Below, in pieces: positions 24,981 through 33,079 of a DNA stretch of 64,000 nt; positions within the stretch are counted from its first letter, which is position 1; each line of letters starts with the position of its first letter. Location of the stretch: assembly GCF_000725545.1 (NCBI RefSeq), contig NZ_JNZP01000018.1, positions 248,001 to 312,000 on the forward strand. Reading direction: 5' to 3'. The stretch is from Streptomyces exfoliatus. Lineage in GTDB: Bacteria > Actinomycetota > Actinomycetes > Streptomycetales > Streptomycetaceae. The notes under the pieces were generated by a model. It made no database searches. It was not told where the DNA came from and worked only from the letters and a program-made list of their open reading frames with translations. A program made the translations under genes and the position numbers.

Positions 24981-27900
24981 TCAGAGGTTGGCCTCGAAGT
25001 CCCAGTAGGGGCGGTTGCGCTGACGGGCCGAGAGGGTGTGCGGATGCTGGGCGCCGAGGGTCCTGGTGAGGGTGAGCAGCGCGTCCTCCTCCAGCTTCCC
25101 CGCCTCCTCGGTCTCGCGCAGGCCGCGCAGGTCGGTGGCGAGCGCGACCTGACAGGAGAGGGTCAGCGGGTGCTCGTTGCCGAGGACGTGCCGGGCCCTG
25201 CGGAGGGTGTCGCGGCTGAGTTCGGCGGCCTCGACGACCCTGCCGTTGAAGTTGCGGGCGGCGGTGGCGTTGAGGGCGCAGCCGAAGACCCACGGGTGGT
25301 CGGAGCCGAGGGTGGCGGTGAGTCCGGCGAGCGCGGACTCCAGCATGGTCAGGGCCGAGGCCCGTTCGCCGGAGGCCTGCATGACGAGGGCGGTGTTGGC
25401 GAGGACTCCGGTGGAGACGGGGTGGGCGGGGCCGAGGAGGGCGCGGTAGCCGGCCTCGGCCTCCGTGATGAGTTCCCTCGCCAGGTCGAGGTCGCCGTGT
25501 TCGCGGAGGAAGTTGGCGTAGTTGGTGACGGCCGACAGCGTCACGTAGTGGTCGCGGCCGTAGGCCTGTTCCAGGTGGTCGAGTACGGAGGCCATCATCG
25601 TGCCGATGTCCTCCTTGAAGCCGCCTTCGCGGCGGCGGCAGAGGGCCAGCTGGCTGCGCGCGTACAGGGTGTGGAGGTGCTGGGGGCCGAGGATCTTCAC
25701 GTGCAGCTTGACGTTGGCCTCCTGGCGGCCGAGCGCCTCGCGGTAGCGGCCGAGCAGCCTGAGGTCCTGGGCGACGGCGTTGTTGGAGTTGAGCGTGGAG
25801 GCGTGGTGGGGGCGCAGGACCGTCTCGCAGGTGGCGAGGGTGTCGGTGTCCTGCTCGTACGCCTCCTGGTAGCGGCCCAGCATCCGCAGCACCACGCCGA
25901 GGTTGTGGCGGGCGACGAGGGTGAGGAACTGCGTGTCGCCGAGGAGGCTCCTGGCCTCGGCGAGGGCTTCCCGCTGGAGCTGCTCGGATTCCTGGTACTG
26001 GCCGAGGAAGCGCAGGTCGCGGGCGATGGAGATCTTGCTCTGGAGCGTGCCGAGCCGGTCGCTGTTGCCCGCGGCGGCGAGGCGCTCGCGCTGGGCGAGG
26101 TCGAGGTCGTACGCCTCCCGGAACCGGCCGTAGCGGCGGAGGATGTCCCCTTCGAGGGTGGTGAGTTCCTGCATGTGCGGGGCCAGCGGGTCCATGAAGG
26201 ACGTCCACTCGTCCCGGATGCGCCCGGCGAGCCGGATGCCCGCCTTGTACTCGCCGCTGCGGTCGCAGAACCGCAGGCAGTTGAGGACGGCGACCTGGAT
26301 GCGCGGGTCGGTGCTGCGCAGGGCGCCGGACGGCTCCAGGTGGGGCAGGAGTTCGGAGTAGCGGGGCCAGTGCCTGCTGTCGGTGGGGTTGCCGGGGTCG
26401 GCCTCGGCGAGCAGGGTGCGGACGGCCTTGCGGTGGGCGTCGCGGTGATCGCCGTCGGTGAGCCGGGCGACGATGTCGTGGACCAGGCGGTGCATGTGGA
26501 TCGACTCCTGGTGGGGGCCGATCTCGTCGGTGGTCATGGGGCCGCGGGTCTCGCGGGTGAGCACCGAGTAGTTGACGAGGGTGTCGAGCGCGCGGGTCCA
26601 GGCGGGCAGGTCGGTGGCCATCCAGCGCAGGTCCTCGGGCAGTTGCGCCTGGGGGTAGGCGCGGACGATGCCGAGCGGGATGCGGCCGGGGGCGAAGGAG
26701 GCGCACAGGCTGAGGATGTCGATGGCCTGCGGCTGGGCGCGGCGGAGTCGGTTGATCAGTATCGACCAGGAGGTGAGCGAGGCGTTGGGCATGCCGTCGC
26801 CCGCCGTGGGGTCGTCGACGGTGGAGAGCCGTCCGTCGCGGACCATGCGCAGGTATTCGGGGGCGTCCATGCCGGACTCGCCGAGCCAGGCGGCTGCCTG
26901 GACGAGCGGCAGGGGTACGTCTCCGAACTCGGCGGCGACCTCGTCGGCCTCGGCCGCGTTGATCTGGGGGGCGCGGCGCATCAGGTAGCCGGTGGACTCC
27001 GCCCGGTCGAAGCTGGGGATCTCCAGGAAGTCGGTGTGCTCCCGCCAGCCGCGGTTGCGGGAGGTGATGAGGACGTGGCCGGGGCCCTGCGGCAGCATGA
27101 CGTCGATGCCGTCGGTGTCGTCCCAGCCGTCGAAGACGACGAGCCAGCGGGCGTGCGGGTCGCCGCGGCGGAGGGCTTCGCGGACGGCGCGGATGCGTTC
27201 GCCGGGCTCGCTGCCGGTGGGCAGGGCGAGTTTGACGGCGAGTTCGCCGAGGCGGTCGCGCTGGACGTTGCGGTCGTCGGAGTTGACCCACCAGATGACG
27301 TCGTAGTCGGGGCTGAAGCGGTGGGCGTACTCGGCGGCGATCTGGGTCTTGCCGATGCCGGACATGCCGAGCAGGGTGCAGGCGGCGCTGCCGCGCTCGG
27401 CGTCCATGAGCCGTTCCTGCAGCTCGGTGAGGAGGTCGTCGCGGCCGGTGAAGCGGGGGTTTCGGCGGGGGATGTCGCCCCAGATCTCCGGCGGGGTGTC
27501 CGGGTAGCGGGCGAGGGCGCTCGCCGGGAGGCGTCGGCCCGCGTTCCTGCGGGGCTCGATGGCGAGCCTGCTGAGGAGCCGGACCTCGGCCTCCTCCTCG
27601 CCGACGCCCCAGAGGCTGACGGGTTCGAGGACCGCCGTGGACGGCAGCAGGGTGCGGTTGGTGAGGTTGACGGCGGCGAAGCGCTCGGCGTGGGCGGCGA
27701 CGAAGCCGCGCAGGACGTCGTTCCACTCGCCGGCGGGCCGGGGGCCGAGTTCGAAGAACCAGTCGTTGAGGACGAGGAGGACCTGGCCGCGGGCGAGCAG
27801 CAGGTCGCCGAGGGAGTCCTCCAGGGGGACTTCGCGGGGCGGGTCCCAGCGCTGGAGGGTGGCGCGTACGCCGTGGGCTTCGAGGCGCTGGTTGATCCAG

Positions 27901-28004
27901 GCCGCCCAGGGCCGGTGGTATCCGGGGAAGACCACCAGGACGTGTTCGGGCGCGGCCCTGCCCCCGTGGCTCTCCGCGCCTCCGCCCGACCGCTGTTCCG
28001 CCAT
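24981..28004 (-). CDS. fxsT: TIR-like/NB-ARC/TPR protein of the FxSxx-COOH system (FxsT type)
   Basis: 1007 residues from ATG 28004 (MAEQRSGGGAESHG), with GGGAG 8 bp upstream; an ATG at 28100 would overlap the previous gene and has no such site. Residues 20-110 form a TIR-like domain (HVLVVFPGYHRPWAAWINQR). Then comes an NTPase with P-loop GMSGIGKT (213-220), WLVVFDGWDDTDG and HVLITSRNRGW. From about residue 600 there are about ten kinesin-light-chain-like TPR repeats with LGxxHPxTL motifs. This is the STAND-type architecture of FxsT. It is the last gene of the locus, 58 bp after the HExxH gene. Confidence 0.85.
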   Translation of the reverse strand: MAEQRSGGGAESHGGRAAPEHVLVVFPGYHRPWAAWINQRLEAHGVRATLQRWDPPREVPLEDSLGDLLLARGQVLLVLNDWFFELGPRPAGEWNDVLRGFVAAHAERFAAVNLTNRTLLPSTAVLEPVSLWGVGEEEAEVRLLSRLAIEPRRNAGRRLPASALARYPDTPPEIWGDIPRRNPRFTGRDDLLTELQERLMDAERGSAACTLLGMSGIGKTQIAAEYAHRFSPDYDVIWWVNSDDRNVQRDRLGELAVKLALPTGSEPGERIRAVREALRRGDPHARWLVVFDGWDDTDGIDVMLPQGPGHVLITSRNRGWREHTDFLEIPSFDRAESTGYLMRRAPQINAAEADEVAAEFGDVPLPLVQAAAWLGESGMDAPEYLRMVRDGRLSTVDDPTAGDGMPNASLTSWSILINRLRRAQPQAIDILSLCASFAPGRIPLGIVRAYPQAQLPEDLRWMATDLPAWTRALDTLVNYSVLTRETRGPMTTDEIGPHQESIHMHRLVHDIVARLTDGDHRDAHRKAVRTLLAEADPGNPTDSRHWPRYSELLPHLEPSGALRSTDPRIQVAVLNCLRFCDRSGEYKAGIRLAGRIRDEWTSFMDPLAPHMQELTTLEGDILRRYGRFREAYDLDLAQRERLAAAGNSDRLGTLQSKISIARDLRFLGQYQESEQLQREALAEARSLLGDTQFLTLVARHNLGVVLRMLGRYQEAYEQDTDTLATCETVLRPHHASTLNSNNAVAQDLRLLGRYREALGRQEANVKLHVKILGPQHLHTLYARSQLALCRRREGGFKEDIGTMMASVLDHLEQAYGRDHYVTLSAVTNYANFLREHGDLDLARELITEAEAGYRALLGPAHPVSTGVLANTALVMQASGERASALTMLESALAGLTATLGSDHPWVFGCALNATAARNFNGRVVEAAELSRDTLRRARHVLGNEHPLTLSCQVALATDLRGLRETEEAGKLEEDALLTLTRTLGAQHPHTLSARQRNRPYWDFEANL

Positions 28005-28062
28005 CTGTACGTCTCCCGTCCCGCTCACGCGCAACGCAGTGTCATGTGCCGTGGGCACAGTG

Positions 28063-29400
28063 TTACCCACGGGCCCTGGGGCTCGCGCCGAGGCTCGCAT
28101 GGAGCTGCCTCATTTGCCGTGCGAACTCCCGCCCCTCATTGGTCAGTTCATCGGATTCAAGCAGCATCGCGAGCGCTTCGCCCACCTGATCGTGGACATG
28201 GTCGAACTGCTGCACGGCCCGTACGCTCCACGGTCCCGGCACCCCGGGGGCGGCCATCGCCCGCCGCCACAGATCGGCCAACGCCAGGTGGGCGTAGGCC
28301 CCTTGGAAGACCCCGGCGACCGGGCGAGCGTCGGTGCGCCAGCCGACCCGGTACAGCGCGGCACGGCCGGGGCGGTAGAGCGGGACGAGCTCGTGGAGCG
28401 TGGAGAGCTTGCTGTGGTGCAGCTCGTGGACGAGCGTCTCCGCCATGTCGAAGGCGCCGGCCGACGGTGTCATCAGGACGGCCCCGGGGGCGACGCTCAG
28501 GGTGGCGCCGACGGAGCGCGGCCCGTGCGGGAGCAGCGGCACGAGCGCGCCGACCGTCCGCCCGACCTCCGTCGCCCGCTCCCGGTCGGTCCGCCGCAGC
28601 AGCTCCCCTGCGGCCCGCCAGTGCGCGGACCAGGCGGCGTGGTCGATGTCGGGCCGCTCGGCCGCGACCCTGGCGGGCGTTCCGACCCCGCCGGGCGGCA
28701 CCCGGTACGGATCCAGGTCCTCCAGGCGGGCGGCCCCGCCGGTGAGGCCGCGCAGACCGCGCCAGCCGGGGCCGCTGCCGGTGACGGCGCCGGTGCGGGC
28801 GTCGACGAGCCGGAGGAGCGCCGCGGGGGCCCCTCGGGCGTCGTCGGAGCGGACCCTCACCGCCTGGGCGCGGGAGGTCAGCCGGACCGGGCCCGGGGCC
28901 ACCAGGACGCTGCCGACGCCCGGGAGCGAGAGCACGCCGCCGGGTGCCTGGACGACGAGGTCGAGCGGCCGGCCCGCCCGCAGGGCGGCGGTGGCGGCGA
29001 CCAGTTCGAGGCGGGTCAGGTGCCGGTCGAGGGCGGGGCCCGCGGGCTCGGTGAGGGCGGCGGCGAGCCAGGCGCCGGTGGTCGGGTAGTCGAGGACCGC
29101 GCGGACCACTCCGGGGGCGGCGCGCTCGGTCCTTTCGAGGAGGCGCCAGGCGGCCTCGAAGCCGCGCAGGGTCTCGGGGGCGACCTCGTCGCGGTGGCGC
29201 CGCACCCGGACGAGCAGGGCCTTGAGCAGCAGCAGGCGGCGGGCGTGCACCCCGGACCGCAGGAAGGCGGCGCCCGCCGGGGCGGGCCGGGTGGCGGCCA
29301 GGGCGGCGAAGGCCGCGGGGCGCGGGGGCGTGGCGATCACTCCCGGCTCCTGGAGCGGATCGGCCTCGGCGAGCGCGTGTCCGCCCGGTACGTGCCGCAT
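28063..29400 (-). CDS. HExxH-type putative 2-oxoglutarate-dependent peptide beta-hydroxylase
   Basis: 445 residues. The central motif is ETLVHELHHSKLSTLHELV, with the HExxH metal site at His325-Glu326 and His329. It is followed by WRTDARPVAGVFQGAYAHLALADLW, typical of the HEXXH-motif proteins encoded with FxSxx-COOH peptides. Members of this family have been recognised as 2-oxoglutarate- and iron-dependent peptide beta-hydroxylases, not proteases. There is no signal peptide, so the enzyme is cytoplasmic. It stands alone and is not fused to a radical SAM domain. Its likely substrate is the 65-residue peptide encoded about 105 bp upstream. Confidence 0.82.
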   Translation of the reverse strand: MRHVPGGHALAEADPLQEPGVIATPPRPAAFAALAATRPAPAGAAFLRSGVHARRLLLLKALLVRVRRHRDEVAPETLRGFEAAWRLLERTERAAPGVVRAVLDYPTTGAWLAAALTEPAGPALDRHLTRLELVAATAALRAGRPLDLVVQAPGGVLSLPGVGSVLVAPGPVRLTSRAQAVRVRSDDARGAPAALLRLVDARTGAVTGSGPGWRGLRGLTGGAARLEDLDPYRVPPGGVGTPARVAAERPDIDHAAWSAHWRAAGELLRRTDRERATEVGRTVGALVPLLPHGPRSVGATLSVAPGAVLMTPSAGAFDMAETLVHELHHSKLSTLHELVPLYRPGRAALYRVGWRTDARPVAGVFQGAYAHLALADLWRRAMAAPGVPGPWSVRAVQQFDHVHDQVGEALAMLLESDELTNEGREFARQMRQLHASLGASPRARG

Positions 29401-29505
29401 CCGGCGCCACCGATGGACGCGGGGGGCTTGCCGGATACGGCCGGAATCGAGTGGTCGGGGCGGATGCGGGGCGGCCAGGACCGAACGGCTCGGGCCGCTC
29501 GTTCG

Positions 29506-29703
29506 TCAGTCGACGAGGGCGTCCTCCGGCCAGGAGACGACCAGGTCCGAGGGGTGGCGCAGCACTCTCTCGACCGCCGCGCCGACGACGGCGTCGTCCG
29601 TGACGCGCAAGGTCCGCAGATCAACGGCCGCGAGATCGGGCAGACGCGGGGACCGGCCGGCACTCCGGCCGACACCGGTCGCCCACTCCGTACGCTCGAA
29701 CAC
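29506..29703 (-). CDS. small FxsA-like precursor peptide (65 aa) lacking the FxSxx C-terminus
   Basis: The start is GTG 29703, preceded by GAGGAGGA at 8 bp spacing, giving MFERTEWATGVGRSAG. The conserved-looking core is RLPDLAAVDLRTLRVTDDAV, then VGAAVERVLRHPSDL, and the chain ends VVSWPEDALVD. The LPDL...VDLRxLR...DDxV...RVL pattern is what I recall of FxSxx-COOH (FxsA) precursors, but the final Phe-x-Ser-x-x is absent. The unusual tail holds Trp and Asp residues that could be modified. It is encoded directly upstream of the HExxH enzyme on the same strand. A longer reading from 29796 has no ribosome-binding site. Confidence 0.68.
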   Translation of the reverse strand: MFERTEWATGVGRSAGRSPRLPDLAAVDLRTLRVTDDAVVGAAVERVLRHPSDLVVSWPEDALVD

Positions 29704-29841
29704 TCTCGGCTCCTCCTCACCGACGCTGTCCCCCACGGTCGTAGCGGCGCAGCGGTTCTTCCCGACCCCGGGAGACCGGAAACCCTTTCGATTCAACTGC
29801 GCCCATTCACGCCCCCGTTATTCAGCCGTCCCATGACAAGC

Positions 29842-32800
29842 TCATCCGGTGGTGCCGCTCCACGCCCACCAGGGCGGTGCGATCCTGCGCCAGTCCTCGG
29901 CGGAGACCCTCACCCGGCCCCCTCCCGCCGCGCTCTCGACCTCCCCCAGCAGGGCTCTGGTCCGCTCCACGTCCGCCCAGTCCACCTCCACGAGCCGCCC
30001 GGTGAGCCGCCGCCACCGCTCGGTCGCGGCGAGCAGCGCGGTGCCGGCCCGGGCCGGGCGGCCCATCAGCCACAGGACGGCTCCCTGGGCGTGGAGCGCG
30101 CGGGCGCCGGTGACCGTGCCCGGGTCGTCTCCGTGGGCGGTACGGGAGTCCTCGTCCGCGTTGCGGTACGCGGTGAGCGCGTCGCCGATCAGCCCGTCCC
30201 GCGCCGTTTCGGCCAACTCCAGCCTCACCCGCCCGAGTTGCAGCCACACCTCGGCACGCTCCCCCGGGTCGTCGGTGCCCCGGAGCGCCTGTTCGAGCAG
30301 GTGACGGCTCTCGAAGAGGTCCGGAAGGAATCCGGCGCGGTGGAAGCGGAGCGCGAGGACACTACCGATCAGGGTCCTCGCCCTCGCCCGCTCCGGCGCC
30401 CCCGCGGGCAGCCGGGTGAGAGCCTCGCGCAGGACGCCCTCGGCCCGGTCCACGGGCGCGGTGCCGGTACCGGCCGCCGCGCGCCGAAGGAGCGATCCGC
30501 CCCAGGTGAGCAGGAGCGGCCCGCGCTGTTCGCTGTCGGCGGGGGCCAGCAGGGTCGCCTCCTCGTACGCCGCGTCGGCGGCGGCTCCGTCGCCCTCGGA
30601 GTCGTACAGCCGCGCGCGTGCCGTGGTGAAGCGCAGCCGCAGGGCACGGCCGTGACTGATGAGGGGTTCGGCCCGGTCGAGCACGAGGTGGATGCGGCCG
30701 GGCTCGGCCCCGGCGAGACGCAGGGCGTCGGCGAGGTCGAGGAGGACGGCGGCGCTCTCGTGGAGGGTGAGGGCGGCGGTGAGTTCGCCGACCGCGGCCT
30801 CGCCGTCGCCCCGCGCGAGGAGCAGGCGGCCGCGGCGCAGGTGAAGGGTGTGGCGGGCGGTCCCGGGCCAACGGTCGGCTTCCTCGGCGAGGGCGGCGAG
30901 GGCCGCGTCGAGATGGCCGGTTTCGTCGGTGTCGCGCCACAGGGCGTGGTGGACGACGGCGAGTTCGAGCCGGGCGTCGGCCCATGCCTCCTCGCCGGGC
31001 GGGGCGAGCTCCCCGGCCTGTACGAGGGTGTCGGCGGCCTGGCCGAGGAGCTCCGGGCGGCGGCCGGTGCGCCGGGCCGCGGCGGTGCCCGCTTCGGCGT
31101 ACAGGGCGCCCGCGAGGACGATCCGGGCCTCGACCGGCTCGGCGGGGAGCGCGGCCTCGGCGCGTTCGCGGGCGCCGGCGAGGAGCGCCGGGTCGGACTG
31201 TGCCCGGCCCTGGGCCAGGAGCCGGCGGGCCTCGGTGAGCGGGTCGGGGGTGACCAGGTCGGGGTGGTAGAAGCGGAGGACGCGCGCGGGGATGCGGGCG
31301 AAGAGCTCGGTCTCGGCGCCGTTCGGCCCGATGGGTTCGTCGGTCGCGTCGGTCTCGTGGGCCCGGTCGGTCCGGTCGGTCGCGTGGGTCGCGTGGTACT
31401 CGCGAGGGAGGCCGGTGTCCCGGTCGGTGCCGGTCCCTGCTTCCGCTGCCGCTTCCGTTGCCGCTCCCGGCTCCGCTCCCGCGAGACGGGCGGCGGCGAG
31501 CGCAGGGAAGTTGCGCATGCCCTGGCCGAAATTGCGCTCCACATAGGCGGAGCAGTGTTTGAGGACGAGGGCGGCGGCGCTGGGGTCGAGCGAGCCGAGG
31601 AGGTGCTGCTGGATGCCGGGCGGATAGCTGTAGCAGGGGTACGGGGTGGGGCCGGGCAGCCGTCGTAAGAGCCCGCTGAGCAGGACCTCCGCCAGCTCCA
31701 TGGGGCCGGTGTCGGGCAGCATGGCGCGCTGGACGAGCTGCATGACCGGCAGGGTCAGCGGGGCAGCCGCGAGGTGGACGGCGAGCAGGAGCGCACCGGG
31801 CGAGGCGGCGGCCCGGAAGGCGCGGAGGAGTTCGTCGTCGCTCCGCCGGGCGCGGGGTGTCCTGGGCGCGGGCGGCTCCGCCGGTCCTGGGGTGAGCCAG
31901 GCGGCCCAGCCGCGTACGGCGTCGCCGCCGTGCCCGGTGTGGAGCCGGGTCCAGGAGGCGAAGGCCTCGGGGGTCGGGGTGAGCACGGGCACGGCCCGGC
32001 GGCCGGGGTCCCGCGGTCCCCAGGGCTCGTCGTCGGAGCGGAAGACGGTGTGGCCGCCGGGGGTCGCGGAGCGCTGGAAGGTGCCGGGTTCGGCGGGGAG
32101 CGCGGTCCGGGACCAGAGGCGGGGCGGCAGGGGTTGGACGAGGGCGAGCGGGGAGTGGCGGGGCCACCGGCGCAGGAAGCGCTGGGCGGCGCCGGACTGC
32201 CACAGGGGGCCGACGCAGTCGCTGACGACGAGGGTGAGGCGGCGGCCGGTGGGGTCGTGGAGCTGGTCGACGGGGCGCAGCCGCGGCCGGCCGTCGGCGC
32301 CCGAGGTGGTGGTGACGAGCGGGGGTCCTTCGCCGGTGTCGTACAGGCGGTGCACCTGCACGTCCCGGAAGGCGCCGGACTGCTGGCAGGCCTGGCGGAG
32401 TTCCTCGACCATCCGGTCCCAGACGACCATGGCGGGGCCGGTGTCCATGAGGAGCTGGATGTCGGGGCGGAGGCCGGTGGCGGGGCGCAGGACGGGGATG
32501 AGGAAGCCGGCGGCGGCGCTGCGTTCGGCGGTGGCCTCCTCGTCGAGGGTGCCCTCGCCGGGGCGGTGCGGCGCGAGGGCGTAGCCGCGCAGGGGGCGGA
32601 GGGCCTTCTGGAGACCGAGGAGTCCGGGCAGGGCGTTGGCGCCGGGGGCGCGTACCGGCAGCGTCGCGCCCCGCTCCGTACGCCCGACTCGGCCGTCGGC
32701 ACCGGCGGCACCCACGGCTCCGGTGGCTCCGGTGGTTCCGGTGGTGGTGGTCATGTGGAGGGAGACGGACTCGTGGGCGGCGCCGCCGTCCGGCGGTCGG

Positions 32801-33072
32801 TCGGTCACGCCTGCCGTGCCCCCGCCGTCGCGCGCATCATCGCTCTCGCCCTGCTCCTGGTGCCCGGCGGACCGGCGCCGACGGTCGGAGGTGCCGTCCG
32901 CCGTCTCCGCGGACGGTCCGGCCGCCGACCCGTCCGCCAGGCCCGGATCCCGCGCGGAGGGGCCGGGGAGCCACTGGGACAGCCAGAGGGCGTCCGCGAG
33001 GTCCTCGGCGGTGGGGTCCTGGCCGCCGGCCCGCAGTCTGCGGGTGATCTCTTCCAGATGCATCCGGTGCAT
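29842..33072 (-). CDS. SAV_2336-type protein: degenerate vWA-like domain plus TPR-like C-terminus
   Basis: 1076 residues from ATG 33072, with GAGGTGA just upstream inside the end of the MoxR gene. The N-terminus (TAEDLADALWLSQWLP) matches the SAV_2336 N-terminal family. After a disordered Thr/Gly/Ala segment, residues 190-310 resemble a von Willebrand A fold: LRPDIQLLMDTGPAMVVWDR (a MIDAS-like D-x-G-x-A) and RLTLVVSDCVGPLW. A helical middle domain (YPCYSYPPGIQQHLLGSLD) and a roughly 450-residue TPR-like tail follow. Next to MoxR it fits the vWA role of vWA-MoxR pairs. Confidence 0.75.
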   Translation of the reverse strand: MHRMHLEEITRRLRAGGQDPTAEDLADALWLSQWLPGPSARDPGLADGSAAGPSAETADGTSDRRRRSAGHQEQGESDDARDGGGTAGVTDRPPDGGAAHESVSLHMTTTTGTTGATGAVGAAGADGRVGRTERGATLPVRAPGANALPGLLGLQKALRPLRGYALAPHRPGEGTLDEEATAERSAAAGFLIPVLRPATGLRPDIQLLMDTGPAMVVWDRMVEELRQACQQSGAFRDVQVHRLYDTGEGPPLVTTTSGADGRPRLRPVDQLHDPTGRRLTLVVSDCVGPLWQSGAAQRFLRRWPRHSPLALVQPLPPRLWSRTALPAEPGTFQRSATPGGHTVFRSDDEPWGPRDPGRRAVPVLTPTPEAFASWTRLHTGHGGDAVRGWAAWLTPGPAEPPAPRTPRARRSDDELLRAFRAAASPGALLLAVHLAAAPLTLPVMQLVQRAMLPDTGPMELAEVLLSGLLRRLPGPTPYPCYSYPPGIQQHLLGSLDPSAAALVLKHCSAYVERNFGQGMRNFPALAAARLAGAEPGAATEAAAEAGTGTDRDTGLPREYHATHATDRTDRAHETDATDEPIGPNGAETELFARIPARVLRFYHPDLVTPDPLTEARRLLAQGRAQSDPALLAGARERAEAALPAEPVEARIVLAGALYAEAGTAAARRTGRRPELLGQAADTLVQAGELAPPGEEAWADARLELAVVHHALWRDTDETGHLDAALAALAEEADRWPGTARHTLHLRRGRLLLARGDGEAAVGELTAALTLHESAAVLLDLADALRLAGAEPGRIHLVLDRAEPLISHGRALRLRFTTARARLYDSEGDGAAADAAYEEATLLAPADSEQRGPLLLTWGGSLLRRAAAGTGTAPVDRAEGVLREALTRLPAGAPERARARTLIGSVLALRFHRAGFLPDLFESRHLLEQALRGTDDPGERAEVWLQLGRVRLELAETARDGLIGDALTAYRNADEDSRTAHGDDPGTVTGARALHAQGAVLWLMGRPARAGTALLAATERWRRLTGRLVEVDWADVERTRALLGEVESAAGGGRVRVSAEDWRRIAPPWWAWSGTTG

Positions 33073-33079
33073 CCGACCG

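Noticed and set aside
28004..28100. Upstream ATG (28100) as start of the FxsT-like protein
   Set aside because: It overlaps the HExxH gene by 38 bp, has no Shine-Dalgarno and adds unconserved residues; ATG 28004 has GGGAG at good spacing.
24951..28745. 1264-codon plus-strand frame opposite the FxsT-like gene
   Set aside because: Gly/Val/Glu-rich low-complexity antisense frame; the minus strand has clear TIR, P-loop and TPR motifs.
28063..29400. Zinc metalloprotease call based on the HExxH motif
   Set aside because: The surrounding sequence matches the HEXXH proteins of FxSxx loci, now understood as peptide hydroxylases; there is no signal peptide and no third protease ligand pattern.
29337..29720. 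127-codon frame over the FxsA-like gene
   Set aside because: Ser/Arg/Pro-rich frame in the wrong phase; it overlaps two better-supported genes.
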